A DNA stretch of 64,000 nucleotides from contig NZ_CP023407.1 in assembly GCF_003665435.1 (NCBI RefSeq), positions 248,001 through 312,000 of the forward strand, written 5' to 3'. Under the pieces are notes generated by a model. That model was not told where the DNA came from. It worked only from the letters and a program-made list of their open reading frames with translations, and searched no databases. Numbering within the stretch: the stretch's first letter is position 1; the number at the start of each line of letters is the position of its first letter. Source of the stretch: Streptomyces fungicidicus. GTDB taxonomy: Bacteria > Actinomycetota > Actinomycetes > Streptomycetales > Streptomycetaceae. The position numbers and the translations under genes are program-made. Of the stretch, positions 1 through 7,873 are shown in pieces.

Positions 1-871
1 AGGCAATGATGCCGGCGAGGTTGGCCCAGCCGGTCGTTCGGCGCAGGAGCACGCCGAGCGGAACCAACGGCTCGGACACCGCACGTTCGGTGGCGAGGAA
101 GACGAGTGCCATGGCGGCCGCGAAGAGCAGCGCGCCCCAGCTCCTGACGTCACCCCAGGAGTGTTCGCCGGCCTGCGTCAGGCCGTACACGCCGGCGACG
201 AGGGCGAGCGTCACGGTCACCGCGCCCGGGACATCGAGTCGCGGGCGACGCTCCGCGGTGGTCTCCTTGAGCACGGCCGGGCCGACCGCCAGTACCAGGA
301 CCGCGACGATCACGTTGACGAAGAAGGCCCATCGCCAGTTGACCAGGTCGGTGAGCAGCCCGCCGAGGACGGCGCCGGTGGTGAAGCCGGCCGCCATCAG
401 CGCTCCGTTGAGCCCGAGCGCCTTCTCCCGCAGTGGGCCCTCGGGGAACGACGTCGTCAGCAGGGACAGGGCGGCAGGGGTCACCGCAGCGGTGGCGACG
501 CCCTGGGCGACCCGCGCGAGGAGCAGCAGCCACGGCTCGTCGGCGAGGCCGCCGGCCAGCGACGCGACACCCAGCAGCGCGATGCCGAGGAGGAATTGAC
601 GCCGCCGGCCGAACAGGTCGGCGCAGCGGCCGAAGAACAGCGTGAAGCCCGCGGCGCAGACGGCGAATGCCGTCGAGATCCACTGCAGGTCGGCCGGCCC
701 GAATCCGACATCGCGGCCGATGCGCGGCAGGGCGACGTTCAGGATCGAGAAGTCCACGGCGAGGGTGAAGCTCGCTGTGAGGAGGACGAGGAGCGCCATG
801 CGCTCACGGGCGCCCAGGGTGGTGCCGGGTGCGGCTCGGTCAGCAGCCGAGACCGGAGATTCCGTAGACAT
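1..871 (-). CDS. DHA2-type MFS drug/H+ antiporter (C-terminus outside window)
   Basis: Membrane exporter of the major facilitator superfamily, EmrB/QacA-like (14-helix) subfamily. Translation from the ATG at 871 gives 290 residues before the window ends, with the N-terminal helix ending SILNVALPRIGRD and the conserved FGRCADLFGRR loop between helices 2 and 3, then WRWAFFVN. The family is normally 450-520 aa, so the last third lies off the window. The gene diverges from the MmyB-like regulator at 974 across about 100 bp, which must hold both promoters; a regulator/exporter pair of this kind usually means local control by an exported compound. Substrate cannot be told. Family assignment is firm. 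Confidence 0.9.
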   Translation of the reverse strand, partial: MSTESPVSAADRAAPGTTLGARERMALLVLLTASFTLAVDFSILNVALPRIGRDVGFGPADLQWISTAFAVCAAGFTLFFGRCADLFGRRRQFLLGIALLGVASLAGGLADEPWLLLLARVAQGVATAAVTPAALSLLTTSFPEGPLREKALGLNGALMAAGFTTGAVLGGLLTDLVNWRWAFFVNVIVAVLVLAVGPAVLKETTAERRPRLDVPGAVTVTLALVAGVYGLTQAGEHSWGDVRSWGALLFAAAMALVFLATERAVSEPLVPLGVLLRRTTGWANLAGIIA

Positions 872-973
872 GCGGACAACCCTCGGGCGCCCCGTGCCGC
901 CCAGCCAGAGTCCCCCGCCTGGTACCACTGACAGGGGCACCCACGGTCACGGCGGGTCCGTCACACTGGACCG

Positions 974-1831
974 GTGCAAGCCCACCGTCAGCAAGTCAGG
1001 CCCTCGAACGAGCTCGGCGACTACCTGCGCAGCCGTCGGAACGCCGTCACGCCCGAAGACGCGGGCATCCCCGTCTGGGGTACGCGCCGCGTACCCGGGC
1101 TGCGCCGGGAGGAGCTGGCCCACATCGCCGGCATCTCCGTGAACTACTACACCCGCCTCGAGCAGGGGCAGTCAGCCAACGCCAGTGACGCGATCATCGA
1201 AGCGCTCGCTCGGGCCCTGAACCTGGACGAAGCCGAGCGCGTCCATCTCTACGAGCTGGCCCGTCCCACCCCGGCCAAGCGGCGAAGGACCGCCCGGACC
1301 GAGACCCCGAACGCCGGGGCGCTCGCACTCCTCGCGGCCATGCCGACCGTGCCCGCACTGCTGCTCGGGAGGCGGAACGACGTGCTGGCCTGGAATCCCC
1401 TCGGGCACGCGCTGCTGGCGGGACACCTGCCTTTCGGAGCGCCCGACGAGCCGGCGAGCCGCCCGAATCAACTGCGCCTGCTCTTCCTCGACGCCCATAC
1501 TCGTGAACTCCACCGGGACTGGGCCGATGAAGCAGCGCTCGCCGTCGCCTCCTTGCGGTACGTCGCCGGGCAGTACCCGGACGACCGCCTGCTCGCCGAG
1601 CTCATCGGCGACCTCTCCCTGCACAGCGCCGACTTCGCGCGGCTGTGGGCGAAGCACGACGTCCGCCTCTGCTCCAGCGGGACCAAGCGCCTGCGCCACC
1701 CACAGATCGGTGACCTCGACCTGCACTACGAGGCACTGCACCTCCCCGACAGCAACGGCCAGCGCCTGCTGACCCACACCGCCACGCCCGGCAGCGCCGC
1801 CGCCGACGCCCTGCAGTTGCTGCAGCGCTGA
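974..1831 (+). CDS. MmyB-like helix-turn-helix transcriptional regulator
   Basis: One-component DNA-binding regulator of 285 aa starting at GTG. An XRE-type HTH occupies about residues 30-85; the motif VPGLRREELAHIAGIS followed by YYTRLEQG is diagnostic. After it comes the PAS-like MmyB ligand-binding domain (about 110-280; NDVLAWNPLGHALL is typical). In Streptomyces these proteins commonly control an adjacent oxidoreductase or exporter; here the divergent MFS exporter is the obvious target. No clean palindrome was found in the shared spacer, so the operator is not placed. The 3' end converges on the DHFR-fold gene with a 47 bp gap. Confidence 0.92.
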   Translation: MQAHRQQVRPSNELGDYLRSRRNAVTPEDAGIPVWGTRRVPGLRREELAHIAGISVNYYTRLEQGQSANASDAIIEALARALNLDEAERVHLYELARPTPAKRRRTARTETPNAGALALLAAMPTVPALLLGRRNDVLAWNPLGHALLAGHLPFGAPDEPASRPNQLRLLFLDAHTRELHRDWADEAALAVASLRYVAGQYPDDRLLAELIGDLSLHSADFARLWAKHDVRLCSSGTKRLRHPQIGDLDLHYEALHLPDSNGQRLLTHTATPGSAAADALQLLQR

Positions 1832-1878
1832 CTGACGGAGGCACGGGCCGGGGACGGAAGCGTGTGGGACGCTGCTGC

Positions 1879-2445
1879 TCAGCGCCTCGTCTCGTACCTG
1901 GTGAGGACCACGCCGCCGGGGAACGTCCGTGTCTCCACCATTTCCAGGTTCACCCAGCCGTCCAGCGCGGTGAAGAACGGTGTGCCGCCGCCCACCAGGA
2001 CCGGATGGGTGACGATCGCGTACTCGTCGATCAGCCCGGCGCGCATGGCCGCTCCGGCAAGCGTCGCGCCGCCGATGGTCATCGGGCCGCCGTCCTCCGC
2101 CTTGAGCCGCCTGATCTCGGCGATCGCGTCGCCGGTGACCAGGCGGGTGTTCCAGTCGACCTTGTCGATCGTCGAGGAGAACACCACCTTCGGCGTGTCC
2201 CGCCAGTTCCGCGCGAACTCGATCTCCGCCGGGGTGGCGCCCGGCTGCTCGTCGCCGGTCGGCCAGAAGGAGCTCATCGCCTCCCACAGCTTGCGCCCGT
2301 ACAGCGACATGCCACTCGCCTGCTCGCGCTCGAGCCACCACTGGAACAGCTCGGGACTCGGCGGTCCGCTCCAGCCGATGTCGTCGCCCGCCGCGGCGGT
2401 GTAGCCGTCCAGGGTCAGGTTCATGGCGTAGATCAGTTTCCGCAT
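1879..2445 (-). CDS. Dihydrofolate reductase-fold (RibD C-terminal-like) protein
   Basis: 188 aa protein with the RibD_C/DHFR fold (YyaP/YwjB group), which binds NAD(P)H; the substrate of this group is unknown. Visible landmarks are the N-terminal RKLIYAMNLTLDGYTA strand, SLYGRKLWEAM, then MTIGGATLAGAAMRAGLIDEY and PVLVGGGTPFF, which line the nucleotide site. ATG 2445 is chosen over a frame open further upstream because the family begins with the MRKLIY-type strand. A second family member lies at 14926, only distantly similar, so this is not a recent duplication. Genuine folate reductase activity is unlikely. Confidence 0.85.
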   Translation of the reverse strand: MRKLIYAMNLTLDGYTAAAGDDIGWSGPPSPELFQWWLEREQASGMSLYGRKLWEAMSSFWPTGDEQPGATPAEIEFARNWRDTPKVVFSSTIDKVDWNTRLVTGDAIAEIRRLKAEDGGPMTIGGATLAGAAMRAGLIDEYAIVTHPVLVGGGTPFFTALDGWVNLEMVETRTFPGGVVLTRYETRR

Positions 2446-2645
2446 GGCCCAGCCTTCCGTCCGTGGATGTACGGCGTATGGACCGGTGCGGCGCGGAAAA
2501 CTCATCGGTGCGTGATCCGGGCTCGCCGGTGGCCCTCGTGCTCGGGGCTCAGCGTGAGGTACTCGGCCGACACGGGCAAGCACGCGCAACCGGCGATGCC
2601 GCCTGCCGCCCGAATGGACCGCGCCTGCCTCCCGTACTCCAGGGG

Positions 2646-3179
2646 TCAGGCGAAGGGGTTGCAGACGAGGTAGCCGTCGACGCGGCTGAGGCGGTCCGAG
2701 GCGGGGTCGGGCGGGAGTGCGTGACCGAGGTTGTCGGCACGTACCTCGCTGATCCACTGGTCGTGCTGGTACTCGTGGTTGATGAGTGCGACCAGCAGGC
2801 CCTGGGCGACGACGGTCAGCTGGGCGGGGGCGCCGACCCTGCCGGCGGCGATGTCGCCGATACGGGCGTGGACTCGCTCGGCGACGGCGTCACGGAAGGC
2901 GCTGAGCCGGTCGACGGTGGGCAGCGCGCCGCGGAACTTCTCCGGGTTGGCCGAGTCCATGAGCCCGTCCAGTTCCGGGTCGGGGCTGGGCTCTGCGGCG
3001 GTGAGGTTGCGGATCATGAAGTGGGCGACATGGGCCTGGTGGCCGAGGTGCCAGCCGATGGCACTGGAGTCCTCGTGGGGCCGCCAGGTCACCTCGTCCG
3101 GGGTGAGGTCCTTCCACAGCTCGTCGGTGTAGGCGCGGGCCCGGTCGTACTCGTGGAGAAGTTCCTGGGTCTCGTACAT
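2646..3179 (-). CDS. DinB-fold (DUF664/DinB_2-type) putative metal-dependent thiol enzyme
   Basis: 177 aa four-helix protein of the DinB superfamily. Histidines expected to bind the metal are visible in GWHLGHQAHVAHF (about residues 43-55) and in LINHEYQHDQW (about 132-143), the usual H...HxxxH arrangement. The family includes bacillithiol/mycothiol S-transferases and the N-terminal domain of EgtB (ergothioneine sulfoxide synthase); no FGE-sulfatase domain follows here, so it is not EgtB. A 29-codon open frame precedes it by 15 nt and may be co-transcribed. Substrate unknown. Confidence 0.8.
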   Translation of the reverse strand: MYETQELLHEYDRARAYTDELWKDLTPDEVTWRPHEDSSAIGWHLGHQAHVAHFMIRNLTAAEPSPDPELDGLMDSANPEKFRGALPTVDRLSAFRDAVAERVHARIGDIAAGRVGAPAQLTVVAQGLLVALINHEYQHDQWISEVRADNLGHALPPDPASDRLSRVDGYLVCNPFA

Positions 3180-3194
3180 GTGGTGCCGCCCGGC

Positions 3195-3284
3195 TCAGAC
3201 GGTGTCGTGGAGGACGGGAGCGTCCTCGTCGCGGACGAGGAACTCCTTGCCGGTGACGCCGGGGATGGTCTCGGGATACCTCAT
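3195..3284 (-). CDS. Possible 29-aa small protein upstream of the DinB-like gene
   Basis: Open frame from ATG 3284 to TGA, 29 codons, beginning MRYPETIPGVTG and ending VLHDTV. It ends 15 nt before the DinB-like start and runs in the same direction, so it would share a transcript. No strong Shine-Dalgarno is seen, only a purine-rich GAGCGAGG about 8 nt upstream. The amino acid composition looks like real protein rather than random GC-rich translation, but I recognise no family. It could be a leader peptide or a 5' remnant of a longer gene. Confidence 0.35.
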   Translation of the reverse strand: MRYPETIPGVTGKEFLVRDEDAPVLHDTV

Positions 3285-3314
3285 GGTGATGCCTCGCTCG
3301 GCTGACGGAGAGAT

Positions 3315-3338
3315 GCGCCGCGGCGAATTCCGCGGCGC
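3315..3338. repeat. 9-bp perfect inverted repeat
   Basis: GCGCCGCGG and CCGCGGCGC flank a 6-nt loop centred on an EcoRI-like GAATTC core. A second small hairpin (CCTGCC/GGCAGG, 3340-3357) follows at once. They lie upstream of the DinB transcript and just before the 3368 ORF, at the junction between ordinary chromosome and the lower-GC block. They could be a terminator pair or a recombination scar; no U-run is present. Confidence 0.5.
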
Positions 3339-3367
3339 GCCTGCCACATTAGGCAGGAACGAAGGCG

Positions 3368-4027
3368 TTGTGTACGGCTAGTTCGCTCGCTCTCCAACGC
3401 CGTCATCAGGACGTTGCCGAAAGGGCCGCGGCCATCCGCGAAGTCCGAGCACTGCACGGCACGATCGCGGACCACACCACTCGACTGAACGGCACAGAGG
3501 CCCGTATCGAGGGTCTTGAACATCAGCTGGCCGCGACGGGCCGTTTCGGGCGGGCGGCACTCCGCAGCGACGAGCGTGCTGCGGTCGAGGCGGACCGGGA
3601 AGCACTCCTTCGGGTCCGTGAGGAGACCGTCCGAGAGCTGGAGGAGATGGACACGCGGCTCCGGGAAGTCAGCCGGCAGGCCGGACCGGTCAACGAGCAC
3701 GAAGCTGTGCTGACGGAAACGGACATGCCGCAGCAGGGGAAGGCTGCGCTGCTTCGGCGGGCCAAGGCCAAGCACAACGAGGCAGCTAAGCAGCTCCGGG
3801 CCGAGGCCATCAAGGCTCGCAGCACTGCTCACGGCGCAGAGCGCCGCGTGTCCGGCCTTCAGAGGGAGACGAGCCTGCGAGCCCAGCACGGACGTCTGCA
3901 TGTCGACGCCGGTGAGACCGCCGTGCCCCCAGCTCCGAAACCCGACTCCTCGTACGCCAACCGAACCGCGGTGGACCACACACAGTCTGCACCGCTAGAC
4001 AGTGCTCACGACGCACCGCCCGTGTAG
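3368..4027 (+). CDS. Coiled-coil protein, possible remnant of a plasmid mobilisation protein
   Basis: 219-codon frame whose first usable start is TTG 3368, without a Shine-Dalgarno. The product is dominated by charged heptads from about residue 15 to 130 (HQDVAERAAAIREVRALHG, TRLNGTEARIEGLEHQL, REETVRELEEMDTRLREVS), a long coiled coil, followed by a low-complexity polar tail. The segment around TGRFGRAALRSDERAAVE reminds me of C-terminal regions of actinobacterial relaxase or mobilisation proteins, but this is from memory and weak. The poor start suggests the 5' part of a larger gene was lost. Neighbouring transposase debris fits a degraded mobile segment. Confidence 0.4.
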   Translation: MCTASSLALQRRHQDVAERAAAIREVRALHGTIADHTTRLNGTEARIEGLEHQLAATGRFGRAALRSDERAAVEADREALLRVREETVRELEEMDTRLREVSRQAGPVNEHEAVLTETDMPQQGKAALLRRAKAKHNEAAKQLRAEAIKARSTAHGAERRVSGLQRETSLRAQHGRLHVDAGETAVPPAPKPDSSYANRTAVDHTQSAPLDSAHDAPPV

Positions 4028-4549
4028 AAGTTCCCGTATTTAGCTGTACAGGCGTTGAGGCAGACGGTCCTCGCGCCCTGGCCCCACCATCACGGACGCC
4101 GTCGCACACCGCATCGCAGATGGCCCAGGGCGAGGAGTGCCTGACGGTCGGCGGTCAGCCGACGCCATCGGGTCCCGAGCTCCCCTTGTCGGGCAGCGAG
4201 TCGTCCCGTCAGGCACCGCAGGGGTGCGACTGGACAGATCGATCGACGACGGAAGACAAGCACGCGAGGCTCCCGGTGGCTACGGGCGATCTTGGCCGAG
4301 AACCCGACTACCAGGAGCTTCGTCGTTCCACCGTACCGATCTGTCCAACACCCGGCCAGCACCGTCAGACTGGAAAGACTCAATCGCAGGTAAACCTAAA
4401 TGACATCGACAGTTAATTTTAGATAGGCGCGAGCGGCATCTGCTGTCCAAAAATGATCGTTGACGTAATGATCGTATCGTGATTTTCTGCTACCGCCCAA
4501 AGCGTGCCCTCCATGCAAAGAATCGGATTTCCGTGGGCAGTGGATGTAG
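4028..4549. other. Non-coding stretch in the lower-GC island
   Basis: About 520 bp without a convincing intact gene. It contains the transposase remnant at 4108-4263 and is AT-richer than the flanks, particularly 4380-4550. No promoter, terminator or repeat could be supported. Short frames on both strands lack start signals and look like noise. Confidence 0.6.
4108..4263 (-). pseudogene. Transposase N-terminal fragment (IS5-like, DDE)
   Basis: Reading the minus strand from GTG 4263 gives VLVFRRRS, then a short degraded stretch, then LRCLTGRLAARQGELGTRWR and LTADRQALLALGHLRCG. This is the helix-turn-helix N-terminus of a common Streptomyces DDE transposase family, whose members normally continue with a DTYAQLAAGFGIG-like helix and a catalytic domain. 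Here similarity stops abruptly after LRCG and the frame runs into unrelated sequence. It is a scrap of about 52 codons with no ends recognisable, evidence that a mobile element once lay here. Confidence 0.6.
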
Positions 4550-5251
4550 ATGGATTTTGGCGCTGGCGGCAACTCCGACGTCCCTGCCGTCGGAGTGGCC
4601 GAATCGTCGACCGTCAAGTACAACCTTTACATTACGCAGCCGGGAGCGATACCGACAATTCCCAACGTCAACTGGTCGAATCCCCGTGTCGTCCGCTGCG
4701 ATTCCGCCCTGACCGGAGGCGGCAACACCAGCACCGGCTGCGCACTGCCCAGCATCAAACCCCAGCTGGAACTTCCGGTCAGTCAGTACGGTGCCGCGGC
4801 GGTTACGTACGGGTGGGCGCAGTGGAATCTCCCGAACAAGTGGGGGCTCTACAGTGGATCCCCGACGACTCGGGCCCTGGATGGCGATGCCAGGAGAAAG
4901 TTCACCTGCGAGGAGAAGAGTTCAGTCCCATTCGTCAAGAAAGCCGACGATGTCGTCCTGAGAGACTCGTGCGATGAATTCTCCTTCGCCTCGACTGAAC
5001 AAGGTGGTAACGATGGCGGCATGTGCGCCGAGATCGTGCCCTTGTTCGAGGATGACGGAAAATGGAGAGTTTACGAGGCCGATCCTTCCAGGCCGGTCAC
5101 CGGAACAGAACCCTGTGCGCGCGGTCACGTCAACCTTGACCAGAACACGCTCGCCGGCACTGCGTACAGCAACCTCATACAGAACATGCGCCTGATCGAG
5201 AAGAATCCTTTCTACCTTACCGTACCCGACTACTTCGACACAGTCGAGTAG
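4550..5251 (+). CDS. NucA/NucB-type deoxyribonuclease domain protein, lacking a secretion signal
   Basis: 233 aa. The C-terminal half carries the NucA/NucB signature: RDSCDEFSFAST then EQGG (about 138-156), followed by the ACARGHVNLDQNTLAGTAY-type segment (here beginning PCARGHVNLDQN) and a final LIQNMRLIEKNPFYL. In Streptomyces such domains sit at the C-terminus of secreted or polymorphic toxins. Cysteines are spaced as in exported members, yet the frame starts at an ATG directly after an in-frame TAG (4547-4549) with no Shine-Dalgarno and no signal peptide. It therefore looks like a displaced or 5'-truncated toxin tip. The next gene on the same strand, 79 bp on, is a likely immunity partner. 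GC content is visibly lower than in flanking genes. Confidence 0.6.
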   Translation: MDFGAGGNSDVPAVGVAESSTVKYNLYITQPGAIPTIPNVNWSNPRVVRCDSALTGGGNTSTGCALPSIKPQLELPVSQYGAAAVTYGWAQWNLPNKWGLYSGSPTTRALDGDARRKFTCEEKSSVPFVKKADDVVLRDSCDEFSFASTEQGGNDGGMCAEIVPLFEDDGKWRVYEADPSRPVTGTEPCARGHVNLDQNTLAGTAYSNLIQNMRLIEKNPFYLTVPDYFDTVE

Positions 5252-5330
5252 CAGGCTTGCCGCTTCAGTTGATCCACGGAGCTCCGCCCGTGGATCAACT
5301 GGAGGGCTGAACGAGACTCATGGAGATCAG

Positions 5331-5951
5331 ATGTCCAACCCCTGGCGGTGGGAAACTTCAGACCAATTCTGCTTGAGTTTTTCCCTGGAAAGAACTCCGG
5401 AGCAGGTTCTTGCCCTCTACGGAGCTGATCTCGATAACGCTCGCTGGCTATCCGCAGGGGAAGTTCCCGCAGCGCCGACCCTGGGCACTGCACTGCGTGC
5501 TGGGTCACTTGGGCGATGGGCCTTCTGCCTAGAATTTGACAACCCGATTGGCTGTACAGCAAAAATTATGCGTGACCTGTCAGAGGGCACCGAATCGATT
5601 ACCCTTCTCCGGACAGCGAAAGCATTGAAGACGTTCCACTATGTCGTGGACGGAAAAGTTCACGAATGGTTCGAGCCTGGATATCCACCCAGTGTTCGAG
5701 GTCGGAGCCGACACGGTTTCGCGTCTAAGATTTATGCCCTCACCTCTGCCGGTGCGGATGCGATCACGGCATGCTCGCAGGTCATCTCTCAATACATCGG
5801 TCATGAACTCGGCACCGAAATTCTCCACGGACCACTGCTGTCCGCAGTGATCGCAGAGATCGACCGCCCAGGCCTGGAACACCCGGATCCTCCACTGCTA
5901 TATCCGCCGTCTCCCCCAAGAAGTTCCGGTGGCCTGGGACGACGGCTGTAG
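5331..5951 (+). CDS. DUF6461-like protein, candidate immunity protein
   Basis: 206 aa, cytoplasmic, no signal or membrane segment. The N-terminal stretch FCLSFSLERTPEQVLALYGAD followed by tryptophan- and glycine-rich strands resembles the DUF6461 family, common in Streptomyces, whose members often have lineage-specific distributions. It lies 79 bp downstream of the NucA/NucB-type frame on the same strand, the order expected of toxin then immunity. The last 20 residues are proline/arginine-rich and may be read-through after a frameshift. Function as nuclease inhibitor is inference from position only. Confidence 0.5.
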   Translation: MSNPWRWETSDQFCLSFSLERTPEQVLALYGADLDNARWLSAGEVPAAPTLGTALRAGSLGRWAFCLEFDNPIGCTAKIMRDLSEGTESITLLRTAKALKTFHYVVDGKVHEWFEPGYPPSVRGRSRHGFASKIYALTSAGADAITACSQVISQYIGHELGTEILHGPLLSAVIAEIDRPGLEHPDPPLLYPPSPPRSSGGLGRRL

Positions 5952-6054
5952 TACACCGCTGCCTCTCCCCACGCCCAGGGGCCATTGCATGATCACGCTC
6001 CGACCCGAGTGCCGTGTGGGCGCATCTTGGAGGAGGCATCCCAGTTCGGGCTTA

Positions 6055-6074
6055 AGGGCCTGTTGCGAAAGTGG
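6055..6074. repeat. Solitary IS-end sequence
   Basis: The 20 bp AGGGCCTGTTGCGAAAGTGG matches, with one mismatch, the reverse complement of 8510-8529, the right end of the truncated IS at 7874-8527. No transposase sequence adjoins it here. It appears to be a leftover terminal inverted repeat of the same element family. Confidence 0.55.
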
Positions 6075-6118
6075 TGCGGTCACCCGAAGGGCGGCCACGC
6101 GGCAGGCACCGCTTCGTA

Positions 6119-6799
6119 TCAGGCTCCGGAGGACCGCTGTCCCTGGGAGCCGTGGGCCGCGAGCGGAAGACTGCGCAGCGACAGTGCGCTCGGCGCTGGC
6201 AGGGCTCCGTGGGCCGCCTCGGCGCGGAACGACTGGAGCAAGTACGCCACCAGACGCCGGGACGCGGCACGGTCATCCGGCAATGCGGTGACCAGACCGC
6301 AGTGGGACAACAGGGCCACGGCAAAGTCGGAGGGGTGGAAGTCGGCCCGCAGCACGCCCGCCGCCTGAGCCCTGCGGACCAGTGTCATGAAGTCCCGCTC
6401 GGCCTGTTCCCGTACCCGCGCGTGTTCTCGCGTGCTGTCCGGAAAGGCCGCGACGAACGCGGCCGGGAAGCCCCGTTCCTCCCGTTGTAGTTCGCAGACC
6501 GTCTCGACCAGTCGCTGGAAGCCCTGCCACGGATCGGGGTCGGCCAGCGCCTCGGTGAGCGCCCGAGCGCAGGTGTCCATCTGGTGCGCGAACGCGGCCC
6601 GCACCAGTGCGTCCCGCGTCGGGAAACGCCGGTACAGCGTCGCCACGCCGACCCCCGCCCGCCGGGCCACGGTCGCCATGGGCGCGTCGATGCCGTGCTC
6701 GGCGAAGACCACGCGGGCAGCCGAAAGGATGCGCCGCCGGTTGCGCCGGGCGTCCGCCCGCAGACTGTCCTGCCCCGCGATCCGAGAGGATTCCCCCAC
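6119..6799 (-). CDS. TetR-family transcriptional regulator
   Basis: 226 aa from GTG 6799, with GGAGG about 11 nt upstream. The TetR_N helix-turn-helix (about 18-64) reads RRRILSAARVVFAEHGIDAP then VARRAGVGVATLYRRFPTRD. The C-terminal half resembles the SbtR-like TetR_C group. The last 25 residues are alanine/serine-rich and poorly structured. It diverges from the oxidoreductase at 6908; a 14-bp palindrome lies in the 108-bp spacer and is its likely operator, so it probably represses itself and the oxidoreductase until a small ligand binds. Confidence 0.92.
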   Translation of the reverse strand: MGESSRIAGQDSLRADARRNRRRILSAARVVFAEHGIDAPMATVARRAGVGVATLYRRFPTRDALVRAAFAHQMDTCARALTEALADPDPWQGFQRLVETVCELQREERGFPAAFVAAFPDSTREHARVREQAERDFMTLVRRAQAAGVLRADFHPSDFAVALLSHCGLVTALPDDRAASRRLVAYLLQSFRAEAAHGALPAPSALSLRSLPLAAHGSQGQRSSGA

Positions 6800-6824
6800 C
6801 GCTGTCTCTCACCTCCGGTCAAAT

Positions 6825-6838
6825 GGACGATCTCGTCC
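6825..6838. promoter_or_regulatory. Candidate TetR operator
   Basis: GGACGA-TC-TCGTCC is a perfect 6+6 bp palindrome in the divergent spacer between the TetR gene and the oxidoreductase. Size and placement fit a TetR dimer site; binding is inferred. Confidence 0.55.
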
Positions 6839-6907
6839 GATTGCCAGCCTACGCTCGGCGCCACGATCCCCCGCACGGCCACTGGTGGCGAAGGTGAGAA
6901 CGCAACG

Positions 6908-7873
6908 ATGGACGACCGCACGATGAAAGCCGTACTGTTCGACCGCTTCGGCGGCCCCGAGGTGCTGTATGTGGGCCGGGTGCCACGCCCCGGACCGGCA
7001 CCCGGCGAGGTCCTCGTGCGCGTGCGCGCGTTCAGCGTGAACGGCGGCGAACTGGCGGCCCGTTCCGGTCGGGCCCGCCTCATCACCGGCCGGAAGTTCC
7101 CGCAGCGCATCGGGCTGGACTTCACTGGCGAGATCGCCGCACTCGGCACCGGCGCGACCGGCGTAGCGGTCGGCGACCAGGTGTGGGGCGTCCTGGGCCG
7201 CAGCTCCGGATTCGGCAGCGCCGCCGAGTACGTGACGGTACGGCCCGAGCGGCTCGGCCGGGTCCCGGACGGACTGGACCTCGTAGCCGCTGCCGCGCTG
7301 CCGGTGGCCACCACGGCCGTCACGGCCCTCCGCGACAAGGCCGCACTGCGCCCCGGCGAACGGCTGCTTGTACGGGGCGCGGCGGGCGGCGTCGGCAACG
7401 CCGCCGTCCAGCTGGGACAGGCGTACGGTGCCGAGGTCACGGCCCTGGCCCGCGCTGCCAACCTCCACTTCGTCCGTACGCTCGGTGCCCACCACGCCGT
7501 CGACCACCGGACCGTGTCCCCTGCGGAACTGGGGCTGTTCGACGTGGTCCTCGACACGGCGGGCACCGACCTGCGTACCGTACGGCGGATGCTGAAGCCG
7601 GGCGGACGCATGGTCACCATCGCCTTCGACCTGACGCGGCCCGCCGCCTCGCTGGGCTACATCGCGGCCAGCGCCGTCCACGGACGCGGCCGGGTGCGCT
7701 TCTTCAGCGGCAACCCCGAACGTGCGCTCTTCGACGACCTCGCCCGTCAGGTGACAGAGGGGAAGCTGCGGCCGGCGGTGGACACGGTCTTCCCGCTGGA
7801 AGAGACAGCGGCCGCACACCGGGCGCTGGAGGCGGGCGGTGTGCAGGGCAAGTACGTGGTCAGGGTCGACTAG
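6908..7873 (+). CDS. NADP-dependent zinc-independent quinone oxidoreductase (MDR family)
   Basis: 321 aa medium-chain reductase of the QOR/ZTA1-like branch. The GroES-like N-domain carries RIGLDFTGEIAALG, and the Rossmann motif GAAGGVGNAAVQLGQAYGA lies in the middle. The catalytic and structural zinc ligands of alcohol dehydrogenases are absent, as in quinone or enone reductases. ATG 6908 is chosen because AAGGTGAG ends 9 nt upstream; ATG 6923 is possible. The stop codon TAG lies inside the CTAG target of the first IS, and the gene ended back to back with the LysR gene before insertion. Divergent TetR control suggests an electrophile or quinone detoxification role. Confidence 0.9.
   Translation: MDDRTMKAVLFDRFGGPEVLYVGRVPRPGPAPGEVLVRVRAFSVNGGELAARSGRARLITGRKFPQRIGLDFTGEIAALGTGATGVAVGDQVWGVLGRSSGFGSAAEYVTVRPERLGRVPDGLDLVAAAALPVATTAVTALRDKAALRPGERLLVRGAAGGVGNAAVQLGQAYGAEVTALARAANLHFVRTLGAHHAVDHRTVSPAELGLFDVVLDTAGTDLRTVRRMLKPGGRMVTIAFDLTRPAASLGYIAASAVHGRGRVRFFSGNPERALFDDLARQVTEGKLRPAVDTVFPLEETAAAHRALEAGGVQGKYVVRVD

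Noticed and set aside
3179..3195. EgtB (ergothioneine) assignment for the DinB-like gene and the small frame before it
   Set aside because: The FGE-sulfatase domain of EgtB is absent and no other ergothioneine gene adjoins.
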